The position numbers and the translations under genes are program-made. A stretch of 64,000 nt of DNA, taken from positions 62,001 through 126,000 of the forward strand of contig JAYPEK010000004.1 in assembly GCA_038125725.1 (NCBI GenBank). Reading direction: 5' to 3'. The stretch is from TMED8 sp038125725 (GTDB taxonomy: Bacteria; Pseudomonadota; Alphaproteobacteria; Rhodospirillales; Casp-alpha2). Position 1 is the first letter of the stretch; the number at the start of each line of letters is the position of its first letter. Shown here in pieces: positions 26,142 to 34,882 of this stretch. The notes beneath the pieces are model-generated. The model had not been told where the DNA came from, searched no databases, and saw only the letters and a list, made by a program, of their open reading frames with translations.

Positions 26142-27098
26142 TCAACCAACGTGCAGAACTTTGTTGGGCTGAAGATCAAAGGGGTTGAAGCGGATTGAGC
26201 AGAAAATCTGTTTGCGGCCGGTATTCAGTTCGGCTTCGCCCCGGAGGTGCATGCCGCCGACATTGGCGATCACCAGCGTATTGGCCTTCGCCACGAAAGG
26301 AATTTCATTCTGGTTGAGATGTTCCTTGTAGGCACCTTTCGGGCGGAAGGTCCATTTTCCGTTTCGGGTATGCCAGAAATTCGACGTCGTTTCCTGATAC
26401 TCGAATAGCATGCGCTTGAGGCTTAAACGGTGGGACCGGGGCACGAAAGTAAATGGGCCGTCGACCAAACCGACATCGTCCAGAAAGATCCAAAATTTGA
26501 ACGCTTCGTAGAATGTGTCCGCATGCATGTCTTTTGCCGGATCGGGTTCGGAAACCGACTCGCCGTGGCGGATTTGCTCATATGCAATGCTTCGAAGATT
26601 CAATTTCTTCCCGCATGCCCCTTCGAGGATATCGAGAAGCCAATCGCAGGTTAGCAAGTTGACCGTCTGTGGGAATTCGTTTGCCTTTGATGCCCGTATT
26701 TTCTTGCGAATCCTTTGGGTCGACCCATCGTTCAACACGTAGGTGTCTTCGTCGGACGGGCTCTCGGATTCGTCAAATAGCCGAGGCAGCCCCACACTTT
26801 CGAATTCACCCTTCAATTGGCGAAAGATGTCATCGGAAAAGGCATTGGGGATAACGACAATGCCATCGCGGATCAGGGTGTCGATATGCGGTTTCGAAAG
26901 CTTGCCCGCGTTGACGGTCTTTGTCCGGAATTGGTAGACAAGCTTTGCCAACAAATAGCGAACCAGCTGCGCGCCGAAATAATTCAACACGATCGAGTCC
27001 GCGACCTTCTCTTGCGTGAAGAACTGCTGAGCAAAGCGGGCAAATGGAAGCTTTTTAATGATCGACTTCATTGGCATTGGCATCAACGGTAAATCCAT
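26142..27098 (-). CDS. Phytanoyl-CoA dioxygenase-like Fe(II)/2-oxoglutarate oxygenase
   Basis: A protein of about 318 residues. A cupin-type oxygenase core runs from about residue 55: DTLIRDGIVVIPNAF, then the metal-binding HxD in DMHADTFYEAFKFWIFLDDV, FTFVPRSHRLSLKRM, and the distal His and Arg in GGMHLRGEAELNTGRKQIF. Enzymes of this family hydroxylate lipids, sugars or natural products with O2 and 2-oxoglutarate. The start is unsettled: ATG 27098, ATG 27071 and a GTG at 27125 are all in frame, none with a good ribosome site. It may hydroxylate a sugar or an acyl group of the glycan. Confidence 0.8.
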   Translation of the reverse strand: MDLPLMPMPMKSIIKKLPFARFAQQFFTQEKVADSIVLNYFGAQLVRYLLAKLVYQFRTKTVNAGKLSKPHIDTLIRDGIVVIPNAFSDDIFRQLKGEFESVGLPRLFDESESPSDEDTYVLNDGSTQRIRKKIRASKANEFPQTVNLLTCDWLLDILEGACGKKLNLRSIAYEQIRHGESVSEPDPAKDMHADTFYEAFKFWIFLDDVGLVDGPFTFVPRSHRLSLKRMLFEYQETTSNFWHTRNGKWTFRPKGAYKEHLNQNEIPFVAKANTLVIANVGGMHLRGEAELNTGRKQIFCSIRFNPFDLQPNKVLHVG

Positions 27099-27214
27099 CC
27101 GCGTTTCAGGCACGGGTTCACCCACAGATTAGGGAACGCGATATAGGTCCCCAGACCGACAATGCGCACAATGACCTACATCAAGCAGGACAAACCGGGT
27201 TTCTGATTGATCCG

Positions 27215-28660
27215 TTAGGCGACTTGCCGAATCTTTTTCTTCGCTTCGCTACCGGCCTTGACGTCGCGGGCATTGCCATGACGGAAACCGCGGAAGTTGG
27301 CGTCGCGCTCGTCGTAAAGTCGCTCGACCTGTGCCAACTGGTTTTCCATTTCCTTCATGTAATAGTTCTTGGTCAATTCGGAGTTCGCCCACTTGAGCGC
27401 GTCATAGAACTCGTCATCCGAAAGCTCGGTGAAGTTGGCGCACAGCAGATCCGAGTTCAGATGCTTGCGCTCGTAGAAGTCCTCCGGTCCCTCCAACAGG
27501 CCCTTGTTGATCGCGTCGTAGTAAAGAGGCGATCCGGGGTACGGGGTCACGGGCTTGATGGTGCGGCGCTGCGCCTGGTCATCGTACGCGATGAGGAAGT
27601 CCACCGCCTGTTTGAGGGTTTGGCGGTTGTCCCCGATGTTGCCGAACATCATGTTCAAGCCGGGCGAGATGCCGGCCTCAAGGGTCATTTCCACGCCCTT
27701 AATCACCTGGTCGGTGCGCAGGCCCTTTTTCATGTTCTTCAACACGGTGTTGTCCATCGCCTCGATGCCGTAGTTGATGAACACGCAACCGGCCTTGCGC
27801 ATGCGCTCCAGCAGGTCGGGCTTGCAGTAATTGAGGCGGCCGTTGCAGTCCCAGCGGACGGGCAGGTTGGCTTTTTCGAACGCCGCGCAAATCTCCTCGG
27901 TCCTGGCGACCGAAGTCATCAGCAAATCGTCCATGAAGGAGAAGCGGGTGATGTTGTATTCCTTGTAGAGGAACTCGCATTCCTCAACCAGCGACTCGGC
28001 CGAGCGCGGACGGAAGCCGGTGTCCATGCGATAGCAGAAGGTGCATTTGAAGGTGCACCCGCGGCCCGACATCATCGGCAGGGAAAATTCGGTCGGCCCT
28101 TGATTTTCCAGCTTCATCAAGCGGTAGTACTCGATCGGGAACAGGTGATACGAGGGCCAGTTGATGGTGTCGATATCTTCGATCAGCGGATTGCGCGGCG
28201 TGACGACGAAATCCGGCCCGTCCCTGAAGGCAATGCCCTTGACGTCACGCAGGGGCGTTTTGTGCTCGATCGCGTCAAACAGCTGGACGGCCGACAACTC
28301 GCCTTCGCCAAGCACGATGGCGTCGGCGCCCGACACATCGAGGAAGAACTCCGGCTCCGGTGTCGGGCCGTATCCGCCCAGAACGTAAAACGGCCGGCGC
28401 TTCGAATCGTTGATCGCCTTCGACAGCCCCTTCAGCCGGCGGTACTGGTAGTACCCGGCGATCAGGCTGATGCAGACGACGTCGAACGGGTTTTCATCCA
28501 AGAATGTCCTGAGATGATCGTCAGGATAGTGATGCATATCCTGGCTGTAGACATGTACTTCATGGCCCATATCTTCCAGGACCCGGGAAATGTACCCCAG
28601 ACCCATGGGAAAATTGTGCATATAGGCACCGTTATCATAGACGACGAGAAGTACGCGCAT
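27215..28660 (-). CDS. B12-binding-type radical SAM protein (copy 3)
   Basis: A 481-residue protein. The N-terminal Rossmann-like B12 fold opens MRVLLVVYDNGAYMHNFPMG and includes VYSQDMHHYPDDHLRTF and YVLGGYGPTPEPEFF; the 4Fe-4S motif is CTFKCTFC near residue 205, then FSFMDDLLM, RWDCNGRLNY, FINYGIEAMD and LNMMFGNIGDN. The sequence YSQDMHHYPDDH may offer the cobalamin-coordinating His in this copy. The start is ATG 28660, preceded by AAAGAGG. It is the first gene after an AT-rich 185-base gap with promoter-like elements, so it may begin a transcript. The function is not known; sugar or lipid C-methylation or dehydration are possible. Confidence 0.86.
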   Translation of the reverse strand: MRVLLVVYDNGAYMHNFPMGLGYISRVLEDMGHEVHVYSQDMHHYPDDHLRTFLDENPFDVVCISLIAGYYQYRRLKGLSKAINDSKRRPFYVLGGYGPTPEPEFFLDVSGADAIVLGEGELSAVQLFDAIEHKTPLRDVKGIAFRDGPDFVVTPRNPLIEDIDTINWPSYHLFPIEYYRLMKLENQGPTEFSLPMMSGRGCTFKCTFCYRMDTGFRPRSAESLVEECEFLYKEYNITRFSFMDDLLMTSVARTEEICAAFEKANLPVRWDCNGRLNYCKPDLLERMRKAGCVFINYGIEAMDNTVLKNMKKGLRTDQVIKGVEMTLEAGISPGLNMMFGNIGDNRQTLKQAVDFLIAYDDQAQRRTIKPVTPYPGSPLYYDAINKGLLEGPEDFYERKHLNSDLLCANFTELSDDEFYDALKWANSELTKNYYMKEMENQLAQVERLYDERDANFRGFRHGNARDVKAGSEAKKKIRQVA

Positions 28661-28763
28661 GGCTAGGACCTCTTTAGGAGTTGGCGTGACCGGGAAGGCA
28701 AAAGCAGATCAAACCCGACACTCGTAGTAGGATATAATTGAGACAATCGACTAAACAACCACA

Positions 28764-28793
28764 ATAATAATATGTTTTAGCAACAGGCCGCAA
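28764..28793 (-). promoter_or_regulatory. Candidate promoter for the radical SAM gene at 28660
   Basis: On the minus strand TTGCGG (28793-28788) is followed after 18 bases by TATTAT (28769-28764; an overlapping TATTAT lies three bases upstream). The surrounding 185-base gap is rich in A and T, in contrast to its neighbours. A second possible -10, TATATC, lies further downstream. By-eye call only. Confidence 0.35.
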
Positions 28794-28829
28794 AAAAACA
28801 AAATGCGTCTTTGGTCGCGCGGAACGTCA

Positions 28830-28847
28830 GAAGACCCTTGGGTCTTC
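28830..28847. repeat. Perfect 8-bp inverted repeat at the end of the FkbM gene
   Basis: GAAGACCC (28830-28837), two bases, then GGGTCTTC (28840-28847). It overlaps the TGA stop of the FkbM gene. The two-base loop is too tight for a simple hairpin, so one or two inner pairs would open. A T-rich run (TTTTGTTTTTTT) follows about 30 bases later on the minus strand, not directly, so this is a weak terminator candidate at best. Confidence 0.3.
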
Positions 28848-29697
28848 ATCCATCTTTATGGTGCCGATAGAAAATATAGTTGGCCATCTTTTCGGTGGCT
28901 AAATTAGAGAGTGCGTCGATCCGGTATTCTTTGAACCCATAGGATTCCATAAGACTGATGATTTGCTCGGTCAGCTCAGGAAAATCGATTTCGACGAGAA
29001 CGGATTTAACCTTGGCGTCCGATAAAACCCTACGGCCACCCTGGAGTATGTCCAGCTCGCCGCCATCAACGTCGATTTTCACGTAGTCCGGGACTTCGAC
29101 ACCAAAAAGGTTACTAAAATCATCGATTGTCATGCATAGGACATCGATCTTGTTTGTGTCCGCCGGTACGTCTGATCCTATGAGAGTATTCCCGGAATAG
29201 CCGGATTCCATGTTCACGATTTTTAGGCTTTCGATTTTTGTATTATCCGAAAAAGCCATGCATAGGGCCTCGACCTGGTTTGTGAGATCGTTTCCGGCCA
29301 AATTGGATACGAGATCGTGGAACGTCGTCGGAAGGGGCTCGAAGGCGAGGACCTTCGCTTTCCTGCGCGTGGCCGCCAGCAGGGTGTATGTGCCAATGTT
29401 GGCGCCGATGTCCCAAAAATTTGCTCCCTCATCGAAACTCAGAACCCAATTCGTTGTTCCAGGTTCTTTTGTCAGGATTTTCTTGGCGCGCCCGATGCTC
29501 CGGAAACTTAGGCCCCGGTATCTGATGGTATGGCCGCCGCCCAGATCGATGGTCACCGGGTACATTAAAAAGTTGGCGAACGTAAAACGCAGCGCCTGGA
29601 TACGGTCGATCAGCTTGCCGGTTTGATGCGAGATAATGGATATCGCTTTCGCGCCGTAAAGCCGGGGAGAGCGAATGACTTGAATAATCGACGCCAT
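28846..29697 (-). CDS. FkbM-family methyltransferase
   Basis: A 283-residue protein with the FkbM methyltransferase domain from about residue 85: motif I NFWDIGANIGTYTLLAATRR, KVLAFEPLPTTFHDLV, the serine-rich GYSGNTLIGSD, the substrate-side VPDYVKIDVDGGELDILQGG and KSVLVEIDF. FkbM enzymes O-methylate hydroxyls of sugars and natural products and are common in capsule and O-antigen loci. The N-terminal 80 residues include a short hydrophobic stretch. Start at ATG 29697; 52 bases lie between it and the transferase gene upstream. Confidence 0.92.
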   Translation of the reverse strand: MASIIQVIRSPRLYGAKAISIISHQTGKLIDRIQALRFTFANFLMYPVTIDLGGGHTIRYRGLSFRSIGRAKKILTKEPGTTNWVLSFDEGANFWDIGANIGTYTLLAATRRKAKVLAFEPLPTTFHDLVSNLAGNDLTNQVEALCMAFSDNTKIESLKIVNMESGYSGNTLIGSDVPADTNKIDVLCMTIDDFSNLFGVEVPDYVKIDVDGGELDILQGGRRVLSDAKVKSVLVEIDFPELTEQIISLMESYGFKEYRIDALSNLATEKMANYIFYRHHKDG

Positions 29698-29749
29698 GGA
29701 ATCAACTTGCGACTTATAAGTAATCGGTTGAGGCTGAGTAAGTTAGCAT

Positions 29750-31327
29750 TCAACTATGGGGTTGGGGAGTGGATTCACCCGTCAGCCGGACCAGTTCCGC
29801 TGCGATCCGCAAACCGTTCTCTTCAACCGAAAAGCCGGAAGCCTCGCCCCATGAGGGGAGGTTGTAGGCATTGATGCCGTATGATTCGAGAACGGAAAGA
29901 TACGATCTCACCTTGTTCGCCTCGACGGCGTAACCGGTCTCGATCTGCTCCAATGCCGACGTGATCTGGTTGACGGTATGACATTGGAAAACGCCTTCGC
30001 AGTTCCGGTACCAGCTATAGCCGAACAGCAGCGCCGGCTTGCCGCGGAGAACAGCCTCCCACCCCGCGCTTCCGGAAATCGTGGCGACGGCCCGAGCATT
30101 GTCGATCAAGTCAAAGGAACCCATGTCCGGGCTGACCAGTGTAACCGCCGGGATCTTGGCAAGCGCCTCATAGTACGCCGGTGTTCTGTTCCGCTCGAAT
30201 TGGCTGTGGCTCAGTAAGGAAGCGACATGTTCCTTTACGTAAAGCGACCAGCCATCAGGGATCAGAGCCGCGAGCGTCTCGACCATCAGATACTGATGTT
30301 GATATTCGCCCCCCTGCGGATTGGCGGCTTGTTCAGGCTGGTGCTGTAGTGTGACGTAGATATAGGGACGGTTCAGATCGGGTTTGGCGGAAAGACGGGT
30401 GTAGGCCGCCAACAGGCGCTTCTTTTGCGCGCGGATATTCATCCGTGTCCTTACATACTCAAGGCGCGACATGCTTCTATCGGCCAGCGGCCGGCCCGGC
30501 AACTTGCCGACCGATAGCGGAACGTTTCCGGCGATAATCCGACTAAACTGTATGGAGATTCGGCTCCAGAGGCCCCGAAGCTTGTTGCGTGCCTTGGTGG
30601 CGAGTGAGCTGCCGGCTTGGCTTGTGCCGGCGCCGCTGACATTGATGGCATTGACCAGTCCAATCGGCACCGCGTCCTTATAGTCTCCTTTGGCTTTGGC
30701 GATGACTTGCTCCATCCGTTGACTGATCTCAACCTTCGCCGGCAATGGCTGCGCCAGGGCCTTGCTGTAGGCTTCAGCGATTTCGGTGGGGCCGGTATCT
30801 AGGTGCTCATAGGCATAAATCAGTCCGACAATATTGGTCTTCTCGAAAATGATGGTTTTCACGCCTTGCGCCCGGCAGATGTCATACAGCACGTAGTCGT
30901 AGATCACGTGCGGAATGGTCAAGAAAACAACGACGTCCGGCTTGATCTCTTCGACCACGCCAAGCCAGTACGCCAATAGGTGATGATAGAGCCGCAGCCG
31001 ATCTCCGTAGGTGAATGTGCTGTCGTATAGATTGAGGCGGTCCGATTGGGCCAGGGCATGCCTTTCCGTAAACGCGTACCGTGCCAGGATTTCTGCATCC
31101 AAGGGGCAGGGCTTGAAGTCTACGGGCTGTTCCGGAGGCAGCCCTCGTCTCGCCTTGCCGCTGACATGAAAAACACAATCTGGAAATTCTGCCATCACCT
31201 CTTCCTGAATTGCCGATCTGGCGATCCAGTAGCGGATGTCCCAGTTGTGGTCGTCGATCAGCTTCTTCGCCATGGGAATAGCGAACGGCTGTCCGAACTC
31301 AGACAGGATGGCTCGAAGCTTAGGCAT
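29750..31327 (-). CDS. Capsule-type polysaccharide transferase (KpsS/KpsC-like C-terminal motifs)
   Basis: A 525-residue protein. The N-terminal Rossmann-like half opens LRAILSEFGQPFAIPMAKKL and has VVVFLTIPHVIYDYVLYDI and KTIIFEKTNIVGLIYAYEHL; the second half has IYVTLQHQPEQAANP, SLYVKEHVASLLSH, FDLIDNARAVATISGSAGWE followed by AVLRGKPALLFG. This GxSGSAGWEA plus GKPALLFG arrangement is the donor-site pattern of capsule polysaccharide transferases. It starts at ATG 31327 inside the end of neuA (8-base overlap ATGCCTAA), so the two are coupled, and the nearest donor maker is a CMP-sugar synthase. Its donor is therefore plausibly a CMP-nonulosonate, which is inference. Confidence 0.72.
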   Translation of the reverse strand: MPKLRAILSEFGQPFAIPMAKKLIDDHNWDIRYWIARSAIQEEVMAEFPDCVFHVSGKARRGLPPEQPVDFKPCPLDAEILARYAFTERHALAQSDRLNLYDSTFTYGDRLRLYHHLLAYWLGVVEEIKPDVVVFLTIPHVIYDYVLYDICRAQGVKTIIFEKTNIVGLIYAYEHLDTGPTEIAEAYSKALAQPLPAKVEISQRMEQVIAKAKGDYKDAVPIGLVNAINVSGAGTSQAGSSLATKARNKLRGLWSRISIQFSRIIAGNVPLSVGKLPGRPLADRSMSRLEYVRTRMNIRAQKKRLLAAYTRLSAKPDLNRPYIYVTLQHQPEQAANPQGGEYQHQYLMVETLAALIPDGWSLYVKEHVASLLSHSQFERNRTPAYYEALAKIPAVTLVSPDMGSFDLIDNARAVATISGSAGWEAVLRGKPALLFGYSWYRNCEGVFQCHTVNQITSALEQIETGYAVEANKVRSYLSVLESYGINAYNLPSWGEASGFSVEENGLRIAAELVRLTGESTPQPHS

Positions 31328-32039
31328 TCAGGCCGGCTTCCTGATTATCCAAGAGGAACTCGACAAGCTTGAAATCGAATGTGGTGTCGATACTGACCAT
31401 GGGTTCGGTAATGACGGCGCCGGCTTTCTCGCCTTTGATCGTCTTTTGGCCAACCAGGCATTCCCGCGTGAAGGCGTAACATGCGCCATTTCGGTGATAA
31501 ACCGGCGAGAGCTGCTGGCGGGCGATGATCTCTTTTCCTTTTTGGTCGTAATAGTCCAGGTCGCTGGAAGCGGAAACCGTGAGTTGTTTCAGCGGATGCG
31601 CTTTCGAGTCAGTCTCCGAGACGGTCCACACGGAATCGAATTTACCATCCAGCAGCTTCTCGATACTGGCTTCAATATGCCGCGGCTGACGGAGCGGCGA
31701 GGTCGGCTGCAGCATCAAGATGATATCGTAGATGCACCCATCAAGCTCCTCGGCCTGCAGCAAGGCATGTTCAAGGACCGGAAAATCGGCGACCCGGTCA
31801 CCTGAAAGCGCTTCGGGCCGCCGAAATGGCACGCTCAGACCGTAGGCTTCGGCAGCAGCGGCGATCTCGTCACTGTCGGTAGACACCACGGCGCGGTCGA
31901 TAAAAGGGCAATCGCCGACACAGCGGCCAACCCAGCCGACAAGCGGTATGTTTTTGATGGGCTGAATATTCTTCAGCGGAACACCTTTGCTGCCGCCGCG
32001 CGCGGGCACGACGGCAAGGACTTTCTTATTGCGGTACAT
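31320..32039 (-). CDS. neuA: CMP-nonulosonate synthetase (acylneuraminate cytidylyltransferase)
   Basis: Activates a nonulosonic acid with CTP to the CMP-sugar used by transferases. The 239-residue protein has the hallmark VLAVVPARGGSKGVPLKNI at the N-terminus, STDSDEIAAAA, RRPEALSGDRV, ILMLQPTSPLRQPRHI and the C-terminal SIDTTFDFKLVEFLL. Its length fits bacterial short NeuA enzymes without an esterase domain. Start at ATG 32039, 16 bases after the Gfo/Idh gene. It could serve the NeuB/cupin synthase at 34879, three genes upstream in the same run. Confidence 0.94.
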   Translation of the reverse strand: MYRNKKVLAVVPARGGSKGVPLKNIQPIKNIPLVGWVGRCVGDCPFIDRAVVSTDSDEIAAAAEAYGLSVPFRRPEALSGDRVADFPVLEHALLQAEELDGCIYDIILMLQPTSPLRQPRHIEASIEKLLDGKFDSVWTVSETDSKAHPLKQLTVSASSDLDYYDQKGKEIIARQQLSPVYHRNGACYAFTRECLVGQKTIKGEKAGAVITEPMVSIDTTFDFKLVEFLLDNQEAGLNA

Positions 32040-32055
32040 GAAAAGCGGTCTGGCT

Positions 32056-33024
32056 CTATTCGCCCGTGGGGGCAGGAAGGTTCAAGACAAATTCGGTGCT
32101 GTTCAGGCTGGCGCGCATCTCGTCCTCGGGAAACTCGCCGCCGCTATGCGCGGTGTCCAAAAAGTATGTAACCGCGCGGCGCAGCGATTCCTGATACATG
32201 TCCTCGGGTTGGTTCCTGTAGTCGCGCAAAATGGTTTCGGGCGGCGGGGCGAAATAACCCCGGTCGTCGAACGTATCCCTGGGGCTGAAACAGCTGAGAA
32301 CCCCATCGCGGTATTCGATGCGGCCGTTGGTTCCCATAAGCTCGATCCGGGTTGTCAGCGGGCCAGCATAGGACGCGAAGACATGGGCGCAGGCCCCGTC
32401 TTCGAAGCTCAGGTCAACGGCGCAGGTATCGTATGCGGTTCCGTTGCCGGAGCGGTTGCTGGGGGTATAGCGCAGGTCCACGGGAGGCCCGAAAATATGG
32501 AAGGCCAGGTCAATCTGATGAATGGCTTTGGTTTCGGTGACGCCATGCAGGTGTTGAGCTGCGTCGGCGCGCCAGGACGAAGGGTAATCGGCCTTGAAGG
32601 CCAGGCCCTGGGTCATGCTGGCAGTGAAATGGATGGGGTCGCCCAACCGGCCGTCGCGGCGGGCATCCTGCACGGCCTGGGCGAAACCGCTATGGCGATA
32701 GTTGAAGTTGACGAAGGTGCGTGACGCCTCGATCTGGAGCTTTTCCAAATCCTCTTTGCGGCTAACGACCGGCTTTTCACAAAAAACGTAGCCGCCGAAA
32801 TCTTTCGAGAAGGCCGCAAGATAGTCCGCATGCGTGTGGTTCGGCGAAGCGATCATCACCGCATCCAAATCCAGCAGCGCCCGGAAGTCGGAGGTGCCCT
32901 TTGGATGCGGCGGGACGTAATTCGGGTGATACACGGCGGCGACTTCGGCCTGATCGGCGGCGGCGACCAGATCAAGCAGGCGCGCGGCGTGGTTCCGGTG
33001 CCCAATGATGCCAACGGAGATCAT
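32056..33024 (-). CDS. Gfo/Idh/MocA-family oxidoreductase (1)
   Basis: A 322-residue NAD(P)-dependent sugar oxidoreductase-like protein. The N-terminal Rossmann part opens ISVGIIGHRNHAARLLDLV, in which the usual GxGxxG is altered to GHRNHA; ASPNHTHADYLAA, VFCEKPVVSRKEDLEKL (the EKP motif) and FVNFNYRHSGF follow. The C-terminal sheet domain has HGVTETKAIHQIDLAFHIFG with His residues at the place of the catalytic His. The altered glycine motif may change cofactor handling. It sits between the SPASM-type radical SAM gene and neuA. The substrate is probably a nucleotide sugar or ulosonic acid intermediate. Confidence 0.88.
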   Translation of the reverse strand: MISVGIIGHRNHAARLLDLVAAADQAEVAAVYHPNYVPPHPKGTSDFRALLDLDAVMIASPNHTHADYLAAFSKDFGGYVFCEKPVVSRKEDLEKLQIEASRTFVNFNYRHSGFAQAVQDARRDGRLGDPIHFTASMTQGLAFKADYPSSWRADAAQHLHGVTETKAIHQIDLAFHIFGPPVDLRYTPSNRSGNGTAYDTCAVDLSFEDGACAHVFASYAGPLTTRIELMGTNGRIEYRDGVLSCFSPRDTFDDRGYFAPPPETILRDYRNQPEDMYQESLRRAVTYFLDTAHSGGEFPEDEMRASLNSTEFVLNLPAPTGE

Positions 33025-33039
33025 GGCCAGATATGCAGT

Positions 33040-34203
33040 TTACTCGAAACTCAGGTTGCAGCGGTCGCACGGGAAGTGCTCGGTTCGCCGTCCCTCCAAA
33101 TGGTCGGCGCGGAGTTTGGTCAGTGCTTCGCCATGCCAAATATCATGGATGCTCTGTTCGCGAACGCTGCCCGGGGACAAGTGACTTTTGTAGTCGGGAT
33201 CACAAGGGTTGGTCGAGCCATCGAACCAGATATACATCCGCTCCCACAGGAACCAGCAGGGAGAGGTAAGTTCCAGGTTCGGCTCGTTAGCGTAAGTGTC
33301 CCAGCGCTCCATGGCATCCTTCATGCCGACCTCATCGACAATCTCGCCCCAGAACGCCTTGAAACCGGCCGGATCCTGGTCTTCCCTGAATTTGACGCCG
33401 GAGATCCGGGTCGCCAGGTTCGACGATGGGTAGAACTCCTCGCGGACGCGGTGGAACATGCGAATATTGTTCTCCACGTCCTCGAATTTTCCCCGGACGC
33501 GGATGTCTTCGTAGACGTTCTTTGTGTGCGCATCGACGGACAGCACCAACATATTCACGCCGGTCTCCAAAATCTGGTGGCACAGTTCTTCCGTCAGTTT
33601 TGTCGCATTGGTCGTCAGTTTCACCTCAATGAACTTTCCGGCCAGGTATTCGAGCATTTCACCCAGTTGCGGGTGCAACGTCGGCTCGCCGCGCGAAGCC
33701 AGGGTCACGGCTTGGGTGCCGCCGCTGACCGCCTGATCGACGACTTCGCGGAACAGTCCCATATCCATGAGGCCCATATAGGGTTTGCGCGTGAAGGATT
33801 TGTCGACCTGGAAACACATCACGCATCTGAGGTTGCAGGTCGAAGCAGGCTCGATCAGCAGATAGACGGGAAAATCGGAAACGATTTTCTTTCGGGGAAA
33901 CAGCGTGAACTTGTAGCGGTAAATGATGTAATCGAGCCAAGTCTCTTGACCGTGGCCATCTATGTAATGGGCCTCTTGCGGCGTCCACGAGAAAGGCATC
34001 GCCCCCTTGTCGCGGAGCGTCGAACAAATATCCTGAAGGATTTCCGAATCTTGCTTGCTGAGCGTACGCCCCTTCGCCAAACCCTCGACGAAATTCGGAT
34101 CCTTTAGCAAGCCAAGTTCGGCTGAACTGAGGAAGGTAAAGGTTCCGACCCGGTTTTGCTCGTGGTCGAGGTTTTGCACTTCGGTTTTAGCTTGGTCACT
34201 CAT
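33040..34203 (-). CDS. Radical SAM/SPASM-like protein
   Basis: A 387-residue radical SAM enzyme without a B12 domain. The 4Fe-4S motif is CNLRCVMC near residue 115; strands follow as VTLASRGEPTLHPQLGEML, KLTTNATKLTEEL and MLVLSVDAHTKNVYE. The C-terminus has extra Cys residues in NPCDPDYKSHLSPGS and CDRCNLSFE, as in SPASM/twitch domains that bind auxiliary clusters. The start is ATG 34203 (GGAAG eight bases upstream), which overlaps the HAD gene's stop by 8 bases (ATGAGTGA). SPASM enzymes in sugar loci include dehydrogenases and epimerases (for example the BtrN-like and NeoN-like types). The substrate here is unknown. Confidence 0.88.
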   Translation of the reverse strand: MSDQAKTEVQNLDHEQNRVGTFTFLSSAELGLLKDPNFVEGLAKGRTLSKQDSEILQDICSTLRDKGAMPFSWTPQEAHYIDGHGQETWLDYIIYRYKFTLFPRKKIVSDFPVYLLIEPASTCNLRCVMCFQVDKSFTRKPYMGLMDMGLFREVVDQAVSGGTQAVTLASRGEPTLHPQLGEMLEYLAGKFIEVKLTTNATKLTEELCHQILETGVNMLVLSVDAHTKNVYEDIRVRGKFEDVENNIRMFHRVREEFYPSSNLATRISGVKFREDQDPAGFKAFWGEIVDEVGMKDAMERWDTYANEPNLELTSPCWFLWERMYIWFDGSTNPCDPDYKSHLSPGSVREQSIHDIWHGEALTKLRADHLEGRRTEHFPCDRCNLSFE

Positions 34204-34882
34204 GGTTACTTCCAATTCGGGTAGAAACGTCCAGCCTTTGTTCAAGGGCGGCTGCCAATGATGTCAGGTCCGGGAAAATCAAATCCGGCATGACGGTAAA
34301 GGCGTTGGCTTGATTGCCTTTTTCAGATTCGATGCCGACGAAAAAGCAGCCGCACGCTGCCGCGGCATCCTGGTCATCTTTTCCGTCACCCACGACGACC
34401 ACCCGATGCGCTTGAAAATCTCCTGCATCGATGACGTGCTTGAGGTTCGAAACCTTATCCGCGGGTCGACCAAGAACATCTTTGAAATAGCCCAACCAGT
34501 CGCGCATCCGCAAGATATCTTCGAGCGCCGTTCTGGGTGTCGCGGAATTGACGAATGCCGGAATTTTCCGGTCCATGAGCCATCTTAAAAGTGCCGTGGC
34601 GCCGGCAACCTCGGGACAGGCGGCGATCATGTCTCTGCAAATGTTGCCATAGTGCGCTGCCAGGTCTTCGGCGCCGATCGAAGTTTGGGACCCGACGGTC
34701 CGCATGGACGCCATGGCGTCACAAATCGTGTAGCGGTCCGCATGCGGCGTCGCGGCGATGAACTGAAGAACCCGCGAATGCTCGACGCCGGCCATAGCGG
34801 CAACATCGCGCCACGCCTCGAACTTGATCAAATTCGACTGAACGAGGGTGCCATCGAAGTCAAATACGGCGGCGTCGATCAT
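34196..34882 (-). CDS. HAD-superfamily sugar phosphatase-like protein (1)
   Basis: A 228-residue haloacid dehalogenase-like hydrolase. Motif I is AAVFDFDGTLVQSN with the two catalytic Asp, motif II the Ser in FVNSATPRTALED, and motif IV VVVGDGKDDQDAAAACG; the cap domain is a helical C1 type. It starts at ATG 34882 in a 4-base ATGA overlap with the NeuB/cupin gene, so both are made together. Phosphatases of this kind act after phosphate-retaining ulosonic acid synthases (KdsC in Kdo synthesis, NANP in the Neu5Ac-9-phosphate route). That raises the chance that the neighbouring NeuB works on a sugar phosphate, but this is inference. Confidence 0.88.
   Translation of the reverse strand: MIDAAVFDFDGTLVQSNLIKFEAWRDVAAMAGVEHSRVLQFIAATPHADRYTICDAMASMRTVGSQTSIGAEDLAAHYGNICRDMIAACPEVAGATALLRWLMDRKIPAFVNSATPRTALEDILRMRDWLGYFKDVLGRPADKVSNLKHVIDAGDFQAHRVVVVGDGKDDQDAAAACGCFFVGIESEKGNQANAFTVMPDLIFPDLTSLAAALEQRLDVSTRIGSNHE

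Noticed and set aside
27071..28666. A 531-codon plus-strand open frame
   Set aside because: It covers the radical SAM gene on the other strand, which has the CTFKCTFC motif. The plus-strand product shows no domain.
28830..28847. Calling the GAAGACCC inverted repeat an intrinsic terminator
   Set aside because: The loop is only two bases and no T-run follows directly.
32830..34107. A 425-codon plus-strand open frame
   Set aside because: Shadow of the SPASM-like radical SAM gene and part of a Gfo/Idh/MocA gene; no family features.
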